Under the pieces are notes generated by a model that saw only the letters and a list, made by a program, of their open reading frames with translations, had not been told where the DNA came from and made no database searches. Shown in pieces: positions 24,301-35,100 of a stretch of DNA of 42,440 nt (its first letter is position 1; the number at the start of each line of letters is the position of its first letter). The translations under genes and the position numbers were made by a program. This DNA is from Taishania sp. (GTDB taxonomy: Bacteria; Bacteroidota; Bacteroidia; Flavobacteriales_D; Crocinitomicaceae): contig JASLGM010000029.1 of the NCBI GenBank assembly GCA_030150045.1, positions 1-42,440 of the forward strand, read 5' to 3'.

Positions 24301-27300
24301 TTAACCAAAATAACTATCTGTCAAAATTCAAATGAATGGGACTTTATCTACTTTATCTTTTCTTATGAAGGACTTGACGCAGTAAAACGGCATGTTCAAA
24401 TAAGATTCGATATTCAAAATGATTTTTTTGACCTATCACTGGGAAGTCTATTATATTTTGATAGCCATACATATCCAGTCACTGCATTACAACATCAAAT
24501 AGCTGATAAACATGAAAAATTACAAGATATAATTGGAATTACCGTCATTTTTGAAAATGAATTGCAAACAGGGTATTATGGATCCCTATCAGGTAATAAT
24601 CCTACACCTCCGTTTAAGAAATCAATTGAAAATCTTATTGGAGCTTTCAAGAAAAATCTTTCTTCGATTCAAATAATTATTGCTAACCGTAATAGTGTAG
24701 GTGATACACTATATACAGAATTTCATTTTCATTATGAATCATATAATAACAGATCCCAAGAAGTAATTAATATAATACCAACTGGTTTCCCCCTATTTAC
24801 CCCTGATCTCATAATTAATATTCTTTACATTGCTCCTCGATTCAATGCATCCAATTGGGAAAGTGCAAATGCTGTTACTATGTATACTAAAAATAATTTG
24901 GTAGGTGTAACATTTGTATATGGAACAAATACCTTGGCTGGACATGTATCATTTTCTCTCGCTCCAGAAAAAAATGTTGAATCAGTTCCAATTGTTTCTG
25001 GTGATTGTATAGATATATTTTCCATAAGGGCTGAAAACATAAAAGAGCATCTAAAAGGAAATCTTAATGCCCCTCAAGGAAATCCGATAGGTTCTTATTA
25101 TAGAACAAATACAATAAAGGAGGTTCTATATGAGGCTTATTATTTTGTTCCTATGCTCATTGCATTAGATCAGCAACAACGCGGTGATTATCCGACAGCT
25201 CTAGATTGGTACCGTTCGGTATACGATTACACCAATAATCTCTCTCATAAACGCAAGATTTTTTACGGATTGGTATTGGAACAATCGATTACCAATGTAT
25301 TTGATCGTCCAGGGGATTGGTTGCTTGATCCACTAAATCCACATCTGATTGCACAGACACGTACCAACGCTTATACAAAATATACGCTGATGAACATTAT
25401 CCAGTGTATGTTATCGTATGGTGACCGTGAATTTACAATTGATACCATTGAAACAGTTCCTATTGCTCGAAAACTATATACAGAAGCTTTAGGATTAATG
25501 AAAGTTAGTGAGCTAAATGTGAAACCGTCGCAATGTTACAGCAAATCACATTCTTGTTTTCAAACTGCGGTAAATTCAACAATTGATCTTTATTGGCAGA
25601 ATTCATTTGATGACCTTCAAAATGAACTCGAAACATTAAATAATGTCGGAGCAATAGAGGAAGCTTCAGAGGAGCTTGTCGAAATTTTTAACGGTAATGG
25701 TAGCATGGAGGAAAAATTTACATCCGCATTTACATACCTTGCTAATTTTGAAGTTCCTCATGAAAAACACGATACAATTTTAGAATTAATTGATGGCGTG
25801 GAAGAACGAATGAATGATGCATACAGATATTTGTTTGCAGAATTGAGTACAGAATCTTTCAACAAATCAGTAGAAGGTAATTTTACAGGTACTTTAGCAA
25901 AACTCACTTCTCAAACACCACAAGAAGTTGTTGCTTCAGAAAATGTTGGTAAGTTAAGTTGGTTGAAGAATTCTATTTCAAGTAATGCGGAGCCATTGGT
26001 ATATAGATTTATAGATGCAGAGGGAATCCAATTGCTAAATAATAATGTCGCTTATAACCCGATGCACCCTTCCCCAGTTGCTTTTCAATCAAACTTAGTA
26101 TTTTCTAATGCGGCAGAACTATATTCAACTGTTTTGTATGAAGAAAATTATGTCCCAATTGTTGATTATGCATTTTGCCTACCTTCCAATCCTGTTTACT
26201 CCGCTTTGGAACTGAAAGCAAACCTTGAATTATTCAAAATTCATAACTGCCGAAACATTGCAGGCATGGAGCGCTCATTGGATATTTTTGCGGCACCAAC
26301 AGACAGCGTAACGGGTGTGCCTGTTATTGGCGCAGGTGGAAACCTTATTTTACCTGGTACGGGAGCCATTACCCCATCTCAATACCGTTTCCGTGTACTG
26401 ATAGATCGGGCAAAACAACTTGTGGCACAAGCACAGCAATTGGAAAGTCAATTCCTGGCAACACTGGAGAAGGAAGATGCAGAGAATTACAACCAATTGC
26501 GTGCCCGACAAGATCTGCAAACAGCAAAATCGACTGTGAAATTACAAGACATGCGCGTAAATCAGGCACTGAACGAAGAAACAATTGCCGATTTGCAACT
26601 GGATAAAATGCAGTTTGTGCAAACTAATTTTAATAATTTACTTGCAGCAGGATTGAATGGGTATGAAATTGCTAGTATTGCATTATTGACGGCATCTGCG
26701 GCAACCCAAGGTGTCGCTTCTGGATTAGCATATGCCAGTGTTAATACTATAACTGATAGTGGGTCAGGTGGTACTTCTTTATTAGCATCAAGTCTAGCGA
26801 CAATCTCATCTATTATGTCTCAACTCGCATCTTATCAACGTCGTCAACAAGAATGGCAGTACCAAAGTGACCTTGCAGGATATGACATCAGCATTGCCAA
26901 CCAGCAAATTAAAATAGCGGAGCAAAATACACGTATCGTTTCACAGGAACGTGAAATTGCTTCGCTGAACATGGATCATGCAACAGATACCTTGGAATTT
27001 TTAAAAACCAAGTTTACCAATGCAGAACTGTACCGCTGGATGGGAAATGTACTGGAACGTGCGTACAGCTATATGTTGAGTCTTGCAACGGCAGTGGCTA
27101 AAATGGCGGAACAGCAGTACTATTTTGAGCAACAGGAACAGGTAGGTCCGTTTATTATGGATGATTACTGGGAAGTTCCGCAAACGGGAACCCTTGCTCT
27201 CACAGGAGGGGGGGGGGACCGCAGAGGTTTAACCGGAAGTGCGCGTTTGTTGCAGGATATTACCAAACTGGATCAGTATGCATTTGAAACCACCAAGCGT

Positions 27301-28290
27301 AAACTACAAATGACCAAAGTCATTTCATTGGGGCAATTGTACCCGGATGCGTTCCAAACGTTCCGTGAAACAGGTGTATTGAATTTTGATTTAACCAACC
27401 GTTTGTTTGACTACGATTTTCCGGGGCATTATCTACGCCTTATCAATGGTGTAAAAGTTTCGGTGGTCGGATTGATTCCTGTATATGACAACATCAAGGC
27501 AACACTGACCGCAGGAACTACTTCCTATACAGTGATCAATGCTAATAACACGTTCCAACAGGTACCGATACGCCGTATGGAAGTTGATCAGGTGGCACTG
27601 ACAGGAGCTTCTCGGGCAACAGGAGTATTTGAATTTCAGGCTGCACAGGGAGAATTGCTGAATCCGTTCGAAGGAATGGGAGTTGAATCACGTTGGGAAT
27701 TCAAAATGCCTCGCTTCTCCAACCGCATGGACTACAGTACTATTGCTGATGTGCTGATTGAAGTGGATTATACAGCATTAGACAGTTTCCAATACCGCTA
27801 TCAGGTATTGCAGGAAATTGACAACACACTTGGATTCAGCAGAGGATTCTCTTTCAAAAACGATTATCCTGATCAGTGGTATGAGCTGGCAGAAGTGCAG
27901 GAAGGTGGTACAGAATTTTCAGTAGAGATAGAACTCAAACGCGACCAGTTTCCACAAGGAATTGAGAATATCCATTTGGATGGCTCTAACCTGTTATTAC
28001 ATTTCGTACGAAAAGATGGATTTACAGAAGAAATTGTGATTCAACGTTTCACATTAGCAAGCGATACTTCCGAACAAGTTGATAGTGGAGGGGATACAAA
28101 TAACGGAACTTTTAAAGCTGTGTATTTAACCAACTTACTTAATGCACAAACCCCTGCTTCACCATTTGTAAAACTGCGTCTGGCATTTGCAAATACGACA
28201 TTGAACCGTGAGCTATTTAGCATGGAACAGGTAACGGATATTTTGCTGTTAGTAAGCTGCAAAGCTGATTTACCTGTATATCCGTTGTAA
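18322..28290 (+). CDS. tcA: Tc toxin TcA, pore-forming translocator
   Basis: A 3322-aa TcA. After a beta-rich N-terminal part comes a VRP1-like helical region near 565-710 (CECEDCNSAVSPFSYFVDLL). Large shell and receptor-binding regions follow; a conserved RGDYPTALDWYRSVYDYTNN is near 2289. An alpha-helical pore-forming region runs from about 2690 to 2920, with a hydrophobic hairpin at NNLLAAGLNGYEIASIALLT. GGDRRGLTGSARLLQD lies near 2966. The C-terminal TcB-binding domain ends the protein, with NPFEGMGVESRWEF near 3114. TcA pentamers bind the target and inject the TcC payload. No signal peptide is present. A G10 tract lies at codons 2963-2966, and composition varies along the gene, hinting at domain exchange. 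Confidence 0.9.
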   Translation: MATSTAITNIRKFFVKGKIDCLFTPDTIEYEIEISNLQVELWQKGPMNIYYLGKAFTDETGQFLVVFELDDASSILQDNTIENVFAKIYYKGKIISGENPYIDDASSAKRPIKNITLREGLTDIGTHSIKITAFEYSSGENFIEIAEKPFDELKRILFDVREFSSKKPLPIGYHCKFTGFIEIDNEDYTLFSTALEVVKEGYVELAVPQLPVIVQQPDQDLIINLKVNGIPEKPSQECYLELELNSKLFYTPITNLIIYKEKLCVFIGEKYYYLKDTPEDLKDVSIISFSPSGQIAYYDSSSETWNSDTGLVFCQFEYPENLTKVSNGIYSSNPSVGVVTTGQLGTGSFAEFSLSVDNPSIFPLNVELKIDAPNNQTIFTGTFANLLPGSRNFVMVETDDFPAQFDDSPTIEDIEIVSGVTFTLDFKNFIKSKQIDTLEKIKKAGPIRYIEGFPSTAITEADLIMLQGHVDLYTVNSNSEQNQHLIDLEFNNLYKISETPKDVFLNIVEDSVLPLFHAAQIHETIVQNQKLVSNLLAAKMSDYELKTSFIPDLPNSTFANTAFSKFINRCECEDCNSAVSPFSYFVDLLKYGAKHINKTGTPSYNPVNYNAFLTLLENYFFQPFGSFAVDCDTLHKEYCRMRLVTEILEQYVITKTLPVEVLERLKNDRKNFILLTYKTLLTQAGTSYEELRNVISIQDEEEQEAAALRLSNKIGIPLYNPDSVADLTAKRMWLTFDNVSPNQELNAENLELIFGFRDTQRDVLTNPPMSAIGTWKEAHLKNLWKSTDYLFSAYSREDVNPTDDNSFKSEWKPIIDPDSFGRGDMTYQSSDFALTLWRHRKADTDTFLSYFVSNNNILSRTSVDIQGRILRVPNKNLDGIQFQNGIVRLKNPIGGLYDVNFGVYSTALNGVNTNIILKKSVLGPPAIPQPDMFQPDGMEPVIRYDSVIQVSQTLTALETTITLNWNNTPVILDNLSNGRVQLISTDSNTEEIYIYDPTQPPSPLQITSVNIISDSEVTLVVTPQLSEAFVARNISFAYEAEVALDTATIPDPEKVCEELFMVNNFDYTYLSPAPTGMTDPFNYTVWDDPGTWPGTTGSGANYYEKLKKLYEAIRSGSTEEAFLSVVTDSLHTDIYGFNLVMELLISCEQYLNSMYSYEKPDTEKLYQMASVFRNSARQKLNENWVKEEIKHIPSGGTDPEELMLNSRYFWKALNEPLAGPWNSSLQTIPDTVGEITASDIPIIDPELVLRQRLLVSPDAEAYRNLYDTRQNQLDTQRTIYFGWLVSVPFNAEGFKHILNHINTGDENTDYNISPYTNLNALILDFESTDVFRQLKANTVLQEAFALTPDAFSAILPVMNAYQDVDPSNQPSIVELRSVTDILVTACKKKRFYFTIGIATGWIEEEITGNFPDGEPVKYYNVLGMRLDSVLGNVLNRSEWQSTLAKWNRVPTVFPDIVPPENIKRFVQGEIVHDLWVSRKNTLDITFNQAYSQFNDTLPVGTLFQNFKNILSMLVARAQIIPTDDFSFYFTDLFEKEIEGEDIRPYLNQLNIQIAEYQVLKQIYTVLQNENGADPLQTSNLLPSEFEDVINISIHVNFANAGGYFSYVKEEYYANIILNGEDFQNFKPAIINFPLNIVTETTEWRSPIADKKAWKDTLNTRIERKQSVLDEWDTVLEKTEDITMPVMRDALIQALRNNCESFENAAERIAKTLFIETKDNCCVKHSRVSHAIDTIQGFIFSLESGIYDNYLSGFTLNAPNFDKEWQWLGSYATWRSAVFTYIYPENLLYPTLKRRQSPAFIELAETIQNANRFTPLNACQAAKKYQEYFEDIQNLKLVCTANANAYIYRKDPLDCCGNLNNSMQEYMTYYFAQSTISGKGYYSEKPYYAIDTNEHDFWKVIPTLRENAKIIGCLPLNREYDDNGQATNLALWLFYTYKEDGEFKLAFLKKDLMTAGSEWTEEEEIELPDVFQLKHGVITNGRRDNANILESSHKLTKITICQNSNEWDFIYFIFSYEGLDAVKRHVQIRFDIQNDFFDLSLGSLLYFDSHTYPVTALQHQIADKHEKLQDIIGITVIFENELQTGYYGSLSGNNPTPPFKKSIENLIGAFKKNLSSIQIIIANRNSVGDTLYTEFHFHYESYNNRSQEVINIIPTGFPLFTPDLIINILYIAPRFNASNWESANAVTMYTKNNLVGVTFVYGTNTLAGHVSFSLAPEKNVESVPIVSGDCIDIFSIRAENIKEHLKGNLNAPQGNPIGSYYRTNTIKEVLYEAYYFVPMLIALDQQQRGDYPTALDWYRSVYDYTNNLSHKRKIFYGLVLEQSITNVFDRPGDWLLDPLNPHLIAQTRTNAYTKYTLMNIIQCMLSYGDREFTIDTIETVPIARKLYTEALGLMKVSELNVKPSQCYSKSHSCFQTAVNSTIDLYWQNSFDDLQNELETLNNVGAIEEASEELVEIFNGNGSMEEKFTSAFTYLANFEVPHEKHDTILELIDGVEERMNDAYRYLFAELSTESFNKSVEGNFTGTLAKLTSQTPQEVVASENVGKLSWLKNSISSNAEPLVYRFIDAEGIQLLNNNVAYNPMHPSPVAFQSNLVFSNAAELYSTVLYEENYVPIVDYAFCLPSNPVYSALELKANLELFKIHNCRNIAGMERSLDIFAAPTDSVTGVPVIGAGGNLILPGTGAITPSQYRFRVLIDRAKQLVAQAQQLESQFLATLEKEDAENYNQLRARQDLQTAKSTVKLQDMRVNQALNEETIADLQLDKMQFVQTNFNNLLAAGLNGYEIASIALLTASAATQGVASGLAYASVNTITDSGSGGTSLLASSLATISSIMSQLASYQRRQQEWQYQSDLAGYDISIANQQIKIAEQNTRIVSQEREIASLNMDHATDTLEFLKTKFTNAELYRWMGNVLERAYSYMLSLATAVAKMAEQQYYFEQQEQVGPFIMDDYWEVPQTGTLALTGGGGDRRGLTGSARLLQDITKLDQYAFETTKRKLQMTKVISLGQLYPDAFQTFRETGVLNFDLTNRLFDYDFPGHYLRLINGVKVSVVGLIPVYDNIKATLTAGTTSYTVINANNTFQQVPIRRMEVDQVALTGASRATGVFEFQAAQGELLNPFEGMGVESRWEFKMPRFSNRMDYSTIADVLIEVDYTALDSFQYRYQVLQEIDNTLGFSRGFSFKNDYPDQWYELAEVQEGGTEFSVEIELKRDQFPQGIENIHLDGSNLLLHFVRKDGFTEEIVIQRFTLASDTSEQVDSGGDTNNGTFKAVYLTNLLNAQTPASPFVKLRLAFANTTLNRELFSMEQVTDILLLVSCKADLPVYPL
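27208..27217 (+). repeat. G10 homopolymer inside tcA
   Basis: Ten consecutive G residues encode Gly-Gly-Gly plus the first base of an Asp codon (LTGGGGDRR). Slippage by one base would shift the frame and remove the last 360 residues, including the TcB-binding domain. The current length keeps the frame open. Confidence 0.85.
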
Positions 28291-28401
28291 TTTCATTAAC
28301 CGAAAAGTATACAAAGAAATTACAATGTTCACATAGAAATATTCATGGTAACTTGGTGTAATTTTTGGACGAGTTATAAAAAGCACTAAAAATTAAGAAT
28401 T

Positions 28402-28725
28402 ATGAAAAACGTGAAATTAATACTTCTGACTATTACAACTATGCTGTTTTTGAGTATGGAAAATGCCAGTGCACAGCAAAAATTGACAGTAATAATTACA
28501 GGAAAAACAGATCTCGTGGGATCAAGGTATGAAATTGAAATTATAAACCCGTATTATGAAGTAGAAAAAAAAATATCAAAAAGTAAAGAAGACAATTTCT
28601 TCGCTTCTATGAAAAAGGAAGCAGATTTTTGGCTGGATCAAGGGTACAAGCTTATAGAAGCTACTTCTAGTACAGTAGGCACATCTTCAGAGAGAGTTTT
28701 ATTTGTCTTAATCAAAGAAGAATAA
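28402..28725 (+). CDS. Small secreted protein, paralogue 1
   Basis: A 107-aa protein with a Sec signal peptide (MKNVKLILLTITTMLFLSME followed by NASAQ, cleavage likely after ASA). The mature part of about 80 residues opens with a beta strand KLTVIITGK and ends VLFVLIKEE. It is paralogous to the next gene: both share MK-x-VKLILL, LFL, NASAQ-x-K and TVII. The pair lies between tcA and the TcB-TcC gene, all on the plus strand. No family was recognised. Possible roles are periplasmic helper or receptor factors for the Tc complex. Confidence 0.75.
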   Translation: MKNVKLILLTITTMLFLSMENASAQQKLTVIITGKTDLVGSRYEIEIINPYYEVEKKISKSKEDNFFASMKKEADFWLDQGYKLIEATSSTVGTSSERVLFVLIKEE

Positions 28726-28781
28726 TTGATTTTGTATAGAACGAGAACTATAATTAAGGGTAACCTGAAAAATAAAGAGAT

Positions 28782-29120
28782 ATGAAAGACGTAAAATTAA
28801 TACTACTGGCTCTTACAGCTATACTGTTTTTGGGAGTGGGAAATGCGAGTGCACAGGAAAAATCTACAGTAATTATTAGGGTGCATGAAGAATATAAAAC
28901 AAATTCACATATAGCTATAATTTCCCCTGATGGCACATTAAAAACTATTGATTTAAAAAATATGAAACCAGGAAATTTTTATGAAAGTGATAATAACTTA
29001 ATAGTTATTCAATCCGAAATTGATAATTGGAAAAAACAAGGTTTTAAAGTTGACGGTATTTCTAATACTACAGCTGTGACTGCCTTAATTACAACCATTA
29101 TTCTTTCTAAAAACGAATAA
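28782..29120 (+). CDS. Small secreted protein, paralogue 2
   Basis: A 112-aa protein with a Sec signal peptide (MKDVKLILLALTAILFLGVG then NASAQ). The mature part starts EKSTVIIRVHEEYK and ends LITTIILSKNE. Signal and first mature strand are close to the preceding paralogue, while the middle is diverged, as after an old tandem duplication. It ends 38 bp before the TcB-TcC start, so co-transcription is likely. Function unknown. Confidence 0.75.
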   Translation: MKDVKLILLALTAILFLGVGNASAQEKSTVIIRVHEEYKTNSHIAIISPDGTLKTIDLKNMKPGNFYESDNNLIVIQSEIDNWKKQGFKVDGISNTTAVTALITTIILSKNE

Positions 29121-29158
29121 ACAAATCTCACCACTTACACTAATCAAAAAGCATAAGT

Positions 29159-32100
29159 ATGTCAAACACCAAAGGTACATCAGCAATCGTTCCGCCTTCG
29201 GGTGGAGGTGCCCAAAGCGGGATAGGAGAAAAATTCTCTCCCGATCTGTTTACCGGTACAGGAAATTTCAGTGTTCCTGTAGCTGTTCCGGCCGGCCGCA
29301 ATGGATTTCAGCCTGAGCTCACGCTGGGATACAGTACCGGAAATGGGAACGGTTCGTTCGGAATGGGATGGGCGCTTGGCATACCGGGTGTGACACGCAA
29401 AACCAATCGTGGTATTCCTGTTTATAACGATAATGAAGATGTATTTTTGCTTTCAGGTGCTGAAGATCTAGTACCTGTCAAACAAGAAAAGGAAACCATC
29501 CAGTCAGGCAATGAAACTGTCAGTTGGCAACGAATGTATTACCGTCCACGTACCGAAGGATTATTTGCACGGATTATCCACCATAAAAAATCAAATGGGG
29601 AAGATTATTGGGAAGTACGAAGCAAAGATGGACTGGTTAGCATCTACAATCAAGTAGTCGCCAATCCGGAAAACCGTAATGCTATTTTTGCATGGCATTT
29701 GGGAAAAACGATTGATCCATTTGGGAATGAGATTCTGTATGAATATGAACGGGAACTGGTTGTTTCAAATAGTACTACCCAACCTCACAGTTATGATCAG
29801 CTCTATCTTTCATCTATCCGATATGCACAGTATTACGAAAACGATGAAAAAAAATACTTATGCGAGGTACGATTCAATTATGAAGAACGTCCCGATGCGT
29901 TTTCAGTGTATCGGCAAGGGTTTGAAATGCGAACCACAAAACGGTGTGCAACTATTGAAACCTATACTCATGCAGACGAAATTCGAAAAGTAAAAACATA
30001 TCATTTCAATTATTTACAGGAGCGTCCGCTCAATGGAACATCTCTTTTGGCAAGCCTGGGCGTGGAAGGACATAACGGAGAAGAAAGTGAATGGATGCCA
30101 CCTTTAGAATTTGGTTATTCCACTTTCAAACCTTCAGCGCGTTTATTGGAAGAAATTACAGGAAATATTCCGTCACTTTCATTAGCACAACAAGGGTATG
30201 AACTGACAGATGTAACCGGAAACGGATTACCTGATCTTCTGCAAATGGACGAAACAGGTACCCGCTATTGGCCAAATAAAGGAAACGGACGTTTTGCACC
30301 GCCTAAAACCGTTCCTGTGTCACCTTCCATTCATTTGGGAAATCAGGGGGTACGCCTAATTGATGCCAATGGTGACGGTAGAAATGACTTGTTGGTAAAT
30401 AACGGCATACAGGCAGGGTATTTTTCAGGCAGTTTTGACAGCGTTTGGGATGAAAAAAATTACCGTCCTTATTCCAACATTCCTTCATTCAACTTTGCAG
30501 ATCCTGAGGTACAATTTATGGATTTGAACGGTGATGGAATTACCGATGTCCTGCGTAACGGAGCAAAATTTGAGTGTTATTTCAATGATCCTGAAAAAGG
30601 CTTTGACAAAGTACGTGTTACCGAAAAGACATTTGCCAATTTTAGTTTTGCCGATCCAAGAATACGTTTTGCTGATATGACGGGAGACGGATTGCAGGAT
30701 ATTGTACTGCTTTCTTCGGGAAGAGTACAGTACTGGCCAAACCTTGGCTATGGACGTTTTGGAAAAGCGGTAAGTATGAAAAATGCACCACGATTTCCCG
30801 AACAATACAACCCTGCACAGGTCTTGTTAGGCGATTTAGACGGAGACGGACAGGCGGATATTGCTTTTGTGCAAAACAATAGCGTTACACTGTATGTAAA
30901 TCAGAGCGGAAATGGGTTTTCCGAAGGAATCAAAATTACTGGGACACCTGCCGTACACAGTGCTGAAAGCCTGCGTATAGCAGACATCATGGGAACCGGA
31001 CAAGCAGGAATTGTGTGGAGCCAGGCAGTACCAATGGGAACAAAAGGACGAATGTTTTTCCTTGATTTTACAGGAAGTAACAAACCTTATTTGTTGCAGG
31101 AAATGAACAACAACATGGGAAGTATTACCCGCGTGGAATACGGCTCTTCGATACATCATTATTTGCGGGATGAGAAAAAACCGCTTACAAGATGGAAAAC
31201 ACAATTGCCGTTTCCCGTACTGGTAGTAAACCGTGTGGAGGTCTTAGACTTGCTTTCAGGTGGAAAGCTTGCAACACAGTACAACTACCACAACGGATAC
31301 TGGGACGGTGCTGAACGCGAATTCAGAGGATTTGCACAGGTAGATACACAAGACACTGAGACATTTGAACGCTTTACATCTACTTCACTCATTGAACAGG
31401 AAGGAAATAATCTGAATATTCCGGAACATTTGACTTTTGAGCAATATACACCTCCTGTACTGACTAAAAGCTGGTTTTATCCGGGACCTGTCGGATCAGA
31501 TTTTACCCGTTGGGAAGAATTGGATTTTTCTGACCAATACTGGCAGGGGGATATCAATCTACTGGATCGCACTCAAGATACAAAAGCTCTGCTTACTTCT
31601 TTACCGCGAAGAGCACGAAGGGATGCACTAAGAACGCTAAGAGGCACCTTGTTACGTTCCGAGACTTACGGCTTGGATGGTACGCCACTGCAAAGCAGAC
31701 CTTATACGGTTACAGAAAACCTGATGGGATTACGCTTAGAGTTTAAACCCTCAGATAATCCTACTTTATTTACAGGCTGGAAAAAATCCGGACAGGGATA
31801 TTGGGCTGGTACAGGTTATGTGTTTTTTCCGTTCAGCGTGGCACAACGTACTACGCAATATGAACGGGGAAATGACCCGATGCACAGTTTTTCGTTTACC
31901 AAAGGTTATGATACTTACGGTAATGCAGAAGGGCAATTGAGTGTTGGGCTACCTCGTGGAGCAAACCCACTAAGTGGTGGTAACGGCAATTATCTGGGAA
32001 CCTATGGCATCAGTGAATATATATACAAAGACATTGCTAACGAGCAGTACATGGTGGACAGGGTGAAACGCAGTATTTCGTATGATGCCACCCGCACTGC

Positions 32101-35100
32101 GAACAATACAACGGTCTTTGCATACCGTGATTTTGTTTTTGACAGCAATACGCTTCCTGTTATTGGTTGTTCATTGAATTTTTATGACGGAACTGCCTTT
32201 GAGGGATTGCCGCATGGGGAGATTGGGGAGTTTGGAGTGATGGTAAGAAGTGAAACACTGGTGATTACGGACAGTATTATTGCCAATGCTTATGGAACGA
32301 ATACACCCGAATGTTTTAAAGCGAACCCTGATTGGAGTAGTGCCAACGGTTATCCTGCGGATTTTGAAGGATTGTTGCAAAACGGGGATGAGCGTTTGGG
32401 CTACAAAGACCGAAGAACAGGTTATCCAAACCACATATCGGGGTGGTATGCTGAGGGTGAACGTATGAAATACGACTGGCAAGATAGTCTGATAACAAAC
32501 CCCGTTGGATTGGTATTAGAAAGCAAAGACGTATTTGACAACCGTTCCACTATTGAATACGATGCATATCAATTCCTGCCACTCAATACAAAACAATGGC
32601 TGAACGGAACAGATTATTTGGAAACTAAAGCCGAATACGATTACCGCACTTTTCAGATAAATAAAGTTACTGACCCCAACGATAATATTTCTGAGTTTGA
32701 TTTTTCTCCACTTGGTTTGCTCAAAGCAACTGCTGTTATCGGAAAAGGAACACAGGGAGATTACAAAAGCAGTTCGGGAGGTTTTTATGAGCGTTATGCA
32801 CCTTCAGTGCAAATGGAATATGATTTCTTTGCCTTTAAAAACGAAGGAAATCCCGTTTGGGTAAAAACTATTCAACGGGAACAACATTATCAGGAAGAGG
32901 AAAACAGTCCGACCATTGTAAAAGTGGAATACAGTGATGGATTTGGACGCTTATTACAGACACGGGCACAGGCAGAAGATGTGATTTTCGGCGGTTCGAC
33001 AAGCTCACCGACCTCCAGCCCACTTTTTGGAAGTTCGGGGCTTTCTGCTGACCAGAATACAGGAAATGCACCTGCTGTTGGAACAGAACGTGATGAAAAC
33101 GACCCGCTGAATGTAGTTGTAAGCGGTTGGCAAATCTACAACAACAAAGGAGCGGTAGTAGAACAATACGAACCGTTTTTTGACAAGGGGTTTGACTATT
33201 CACTACCACAGTTGAGCAGTACAGGCGGAATAATTGCACCACAACTGGGCGTAAAAGTAAAGATGTATTACGATACAATCGGAAGAGTTGTAAGAACCGT
33301 AAATCCCGATAACAGCGAACAACGTGTTGTTTATGGAGTGCCAACTGCCTTAAATACTCCCGATAGCTTTACCCCTACTCCGTGGGAAAACTATGCGTAT
33401 GATGCCAATGATCTCGCTCCATTTACCAATCCGGGAAGCAATGTACCACAAAGTAACTGGTACACCCCGAAAAGTTCATTGACAGATGCATTGGGAAAAA
33501 CGATCCAAACCACGGAACACAAGGCGCACTACAACGCAGATACAGAAGCGTATGAGGATGTGGTGATGCGGTATGTGTATGACATCCGGGGAAATTTACT
33601 GGAGGTTCGTGATCCGTATAACCGGAAAGTGTTTGAGCATATTTACGATTTGCGCCCCCCACAGGAGGATGAGAACGGGGAAAAACAACCACTTGCTCCA
33701 CTTTGGACAAAGCATATTGATAGTGGGGAAAGTGTGGTGTTGCTTGATGCAACGGGAAAACCCATTGAAAGTACGGATGCGAAAAATGCACGTTCTTTAT
33801 CTTCTTATGACACGCTGAACAGACCAATACACGGCTGGTCACAAAACAACGGTTCGGACACCCTTCGCCTCACGGCTTTTGCGATATACGGAGAACAAGC
33901 AACCAACCCAAAAGACATTAATTTACTGGGACAGCTGTGGCAACTATACGACGAAAGTGGCAAGATTGAAAGCGTAGCTTTTGATTTTAAAGGAAATTTA
34001 CTTTCTAAAAAACAGCAGGTAATTAGCTCTACTGTACTTAAAGTTGCTTTGGACAATTACGAAACCTATCTGGTGGATTGGACAGGATTACCAAACATTT
34101 TAGATACCACTGTGTTTGAAACAAGCAGTGCATTTGATGCACTGAACCGTGTTACAAAAATTACCTTGCCCGAAAACGTAAACAGTGAACGAAAAGAAAT
34201 AACACCTACTTACAACCGTGCAGGAGCATTGGAAAAAGTAAGCTATGACGGAACTGAATACGTAGAAAACATTGCGTACAATGCCAAAGGACAACGATTG
34301 CTCATTGCTTTCGGGAACGATATTATGACACGGTATGTGTATGATAATCGCATTTTTAGATTGTTACGACAACGTAGTGAAAAGTATGCAAAAACACAAA
34401 CAGGAAATACAATAACTTATACACCGCAAAGCGGAACGAATAAGCAGGATGATAAATACATTTATGACTTAATCGGTAACATTTTCAATATCAATGTCCG
34501 TACAACAGGTTGTGGAGTTGGAGGTACAGATAGTTTGGATAAAGTATTTGATTATGACCCACTTTACAGAGTAATTAGCGGTACAGGACGAGAAAATGTA
34601 TCGGGTGGAAATTATCCGTTTCCGGGATGGGATGATTTTGTGAGAAGTTCCGACCCAAATACGACACAAGCCTATACACGAAAGTATGCGTATGACAAAG
34701 TTGGAAATGTGCAACAAATCAAACAACTTGGTACAAGTGGATTTACACGTGATTTCAATTATATTTCCAGTAGAAATCAATTGCAAAACGTTGAAATAGG
34801 AGCAAATAATTATAATTATTCTTACGACAATGTAGGCAATCAATTGACTGAAAATACCGAACGTCATTTTGAATGGGATGCTGCAAACAGATTGCTCTTA
34901 TTTAAAAATCAAATTGGAAGTTCAGAACCAAGTGTAATAGCTCAATATCTGTATGACAGTGCAGGAAATCGTGTGAAGAAAATTGTTAGAAAACAAGGTG
35001 GAAATTATGAAATAACAACGTATATTGATAGTGTATTTGAGTACTTTACCGATGAGGTGGAAGAGCAAAATAACATCTACATTATGGATAATCAAAGCCG

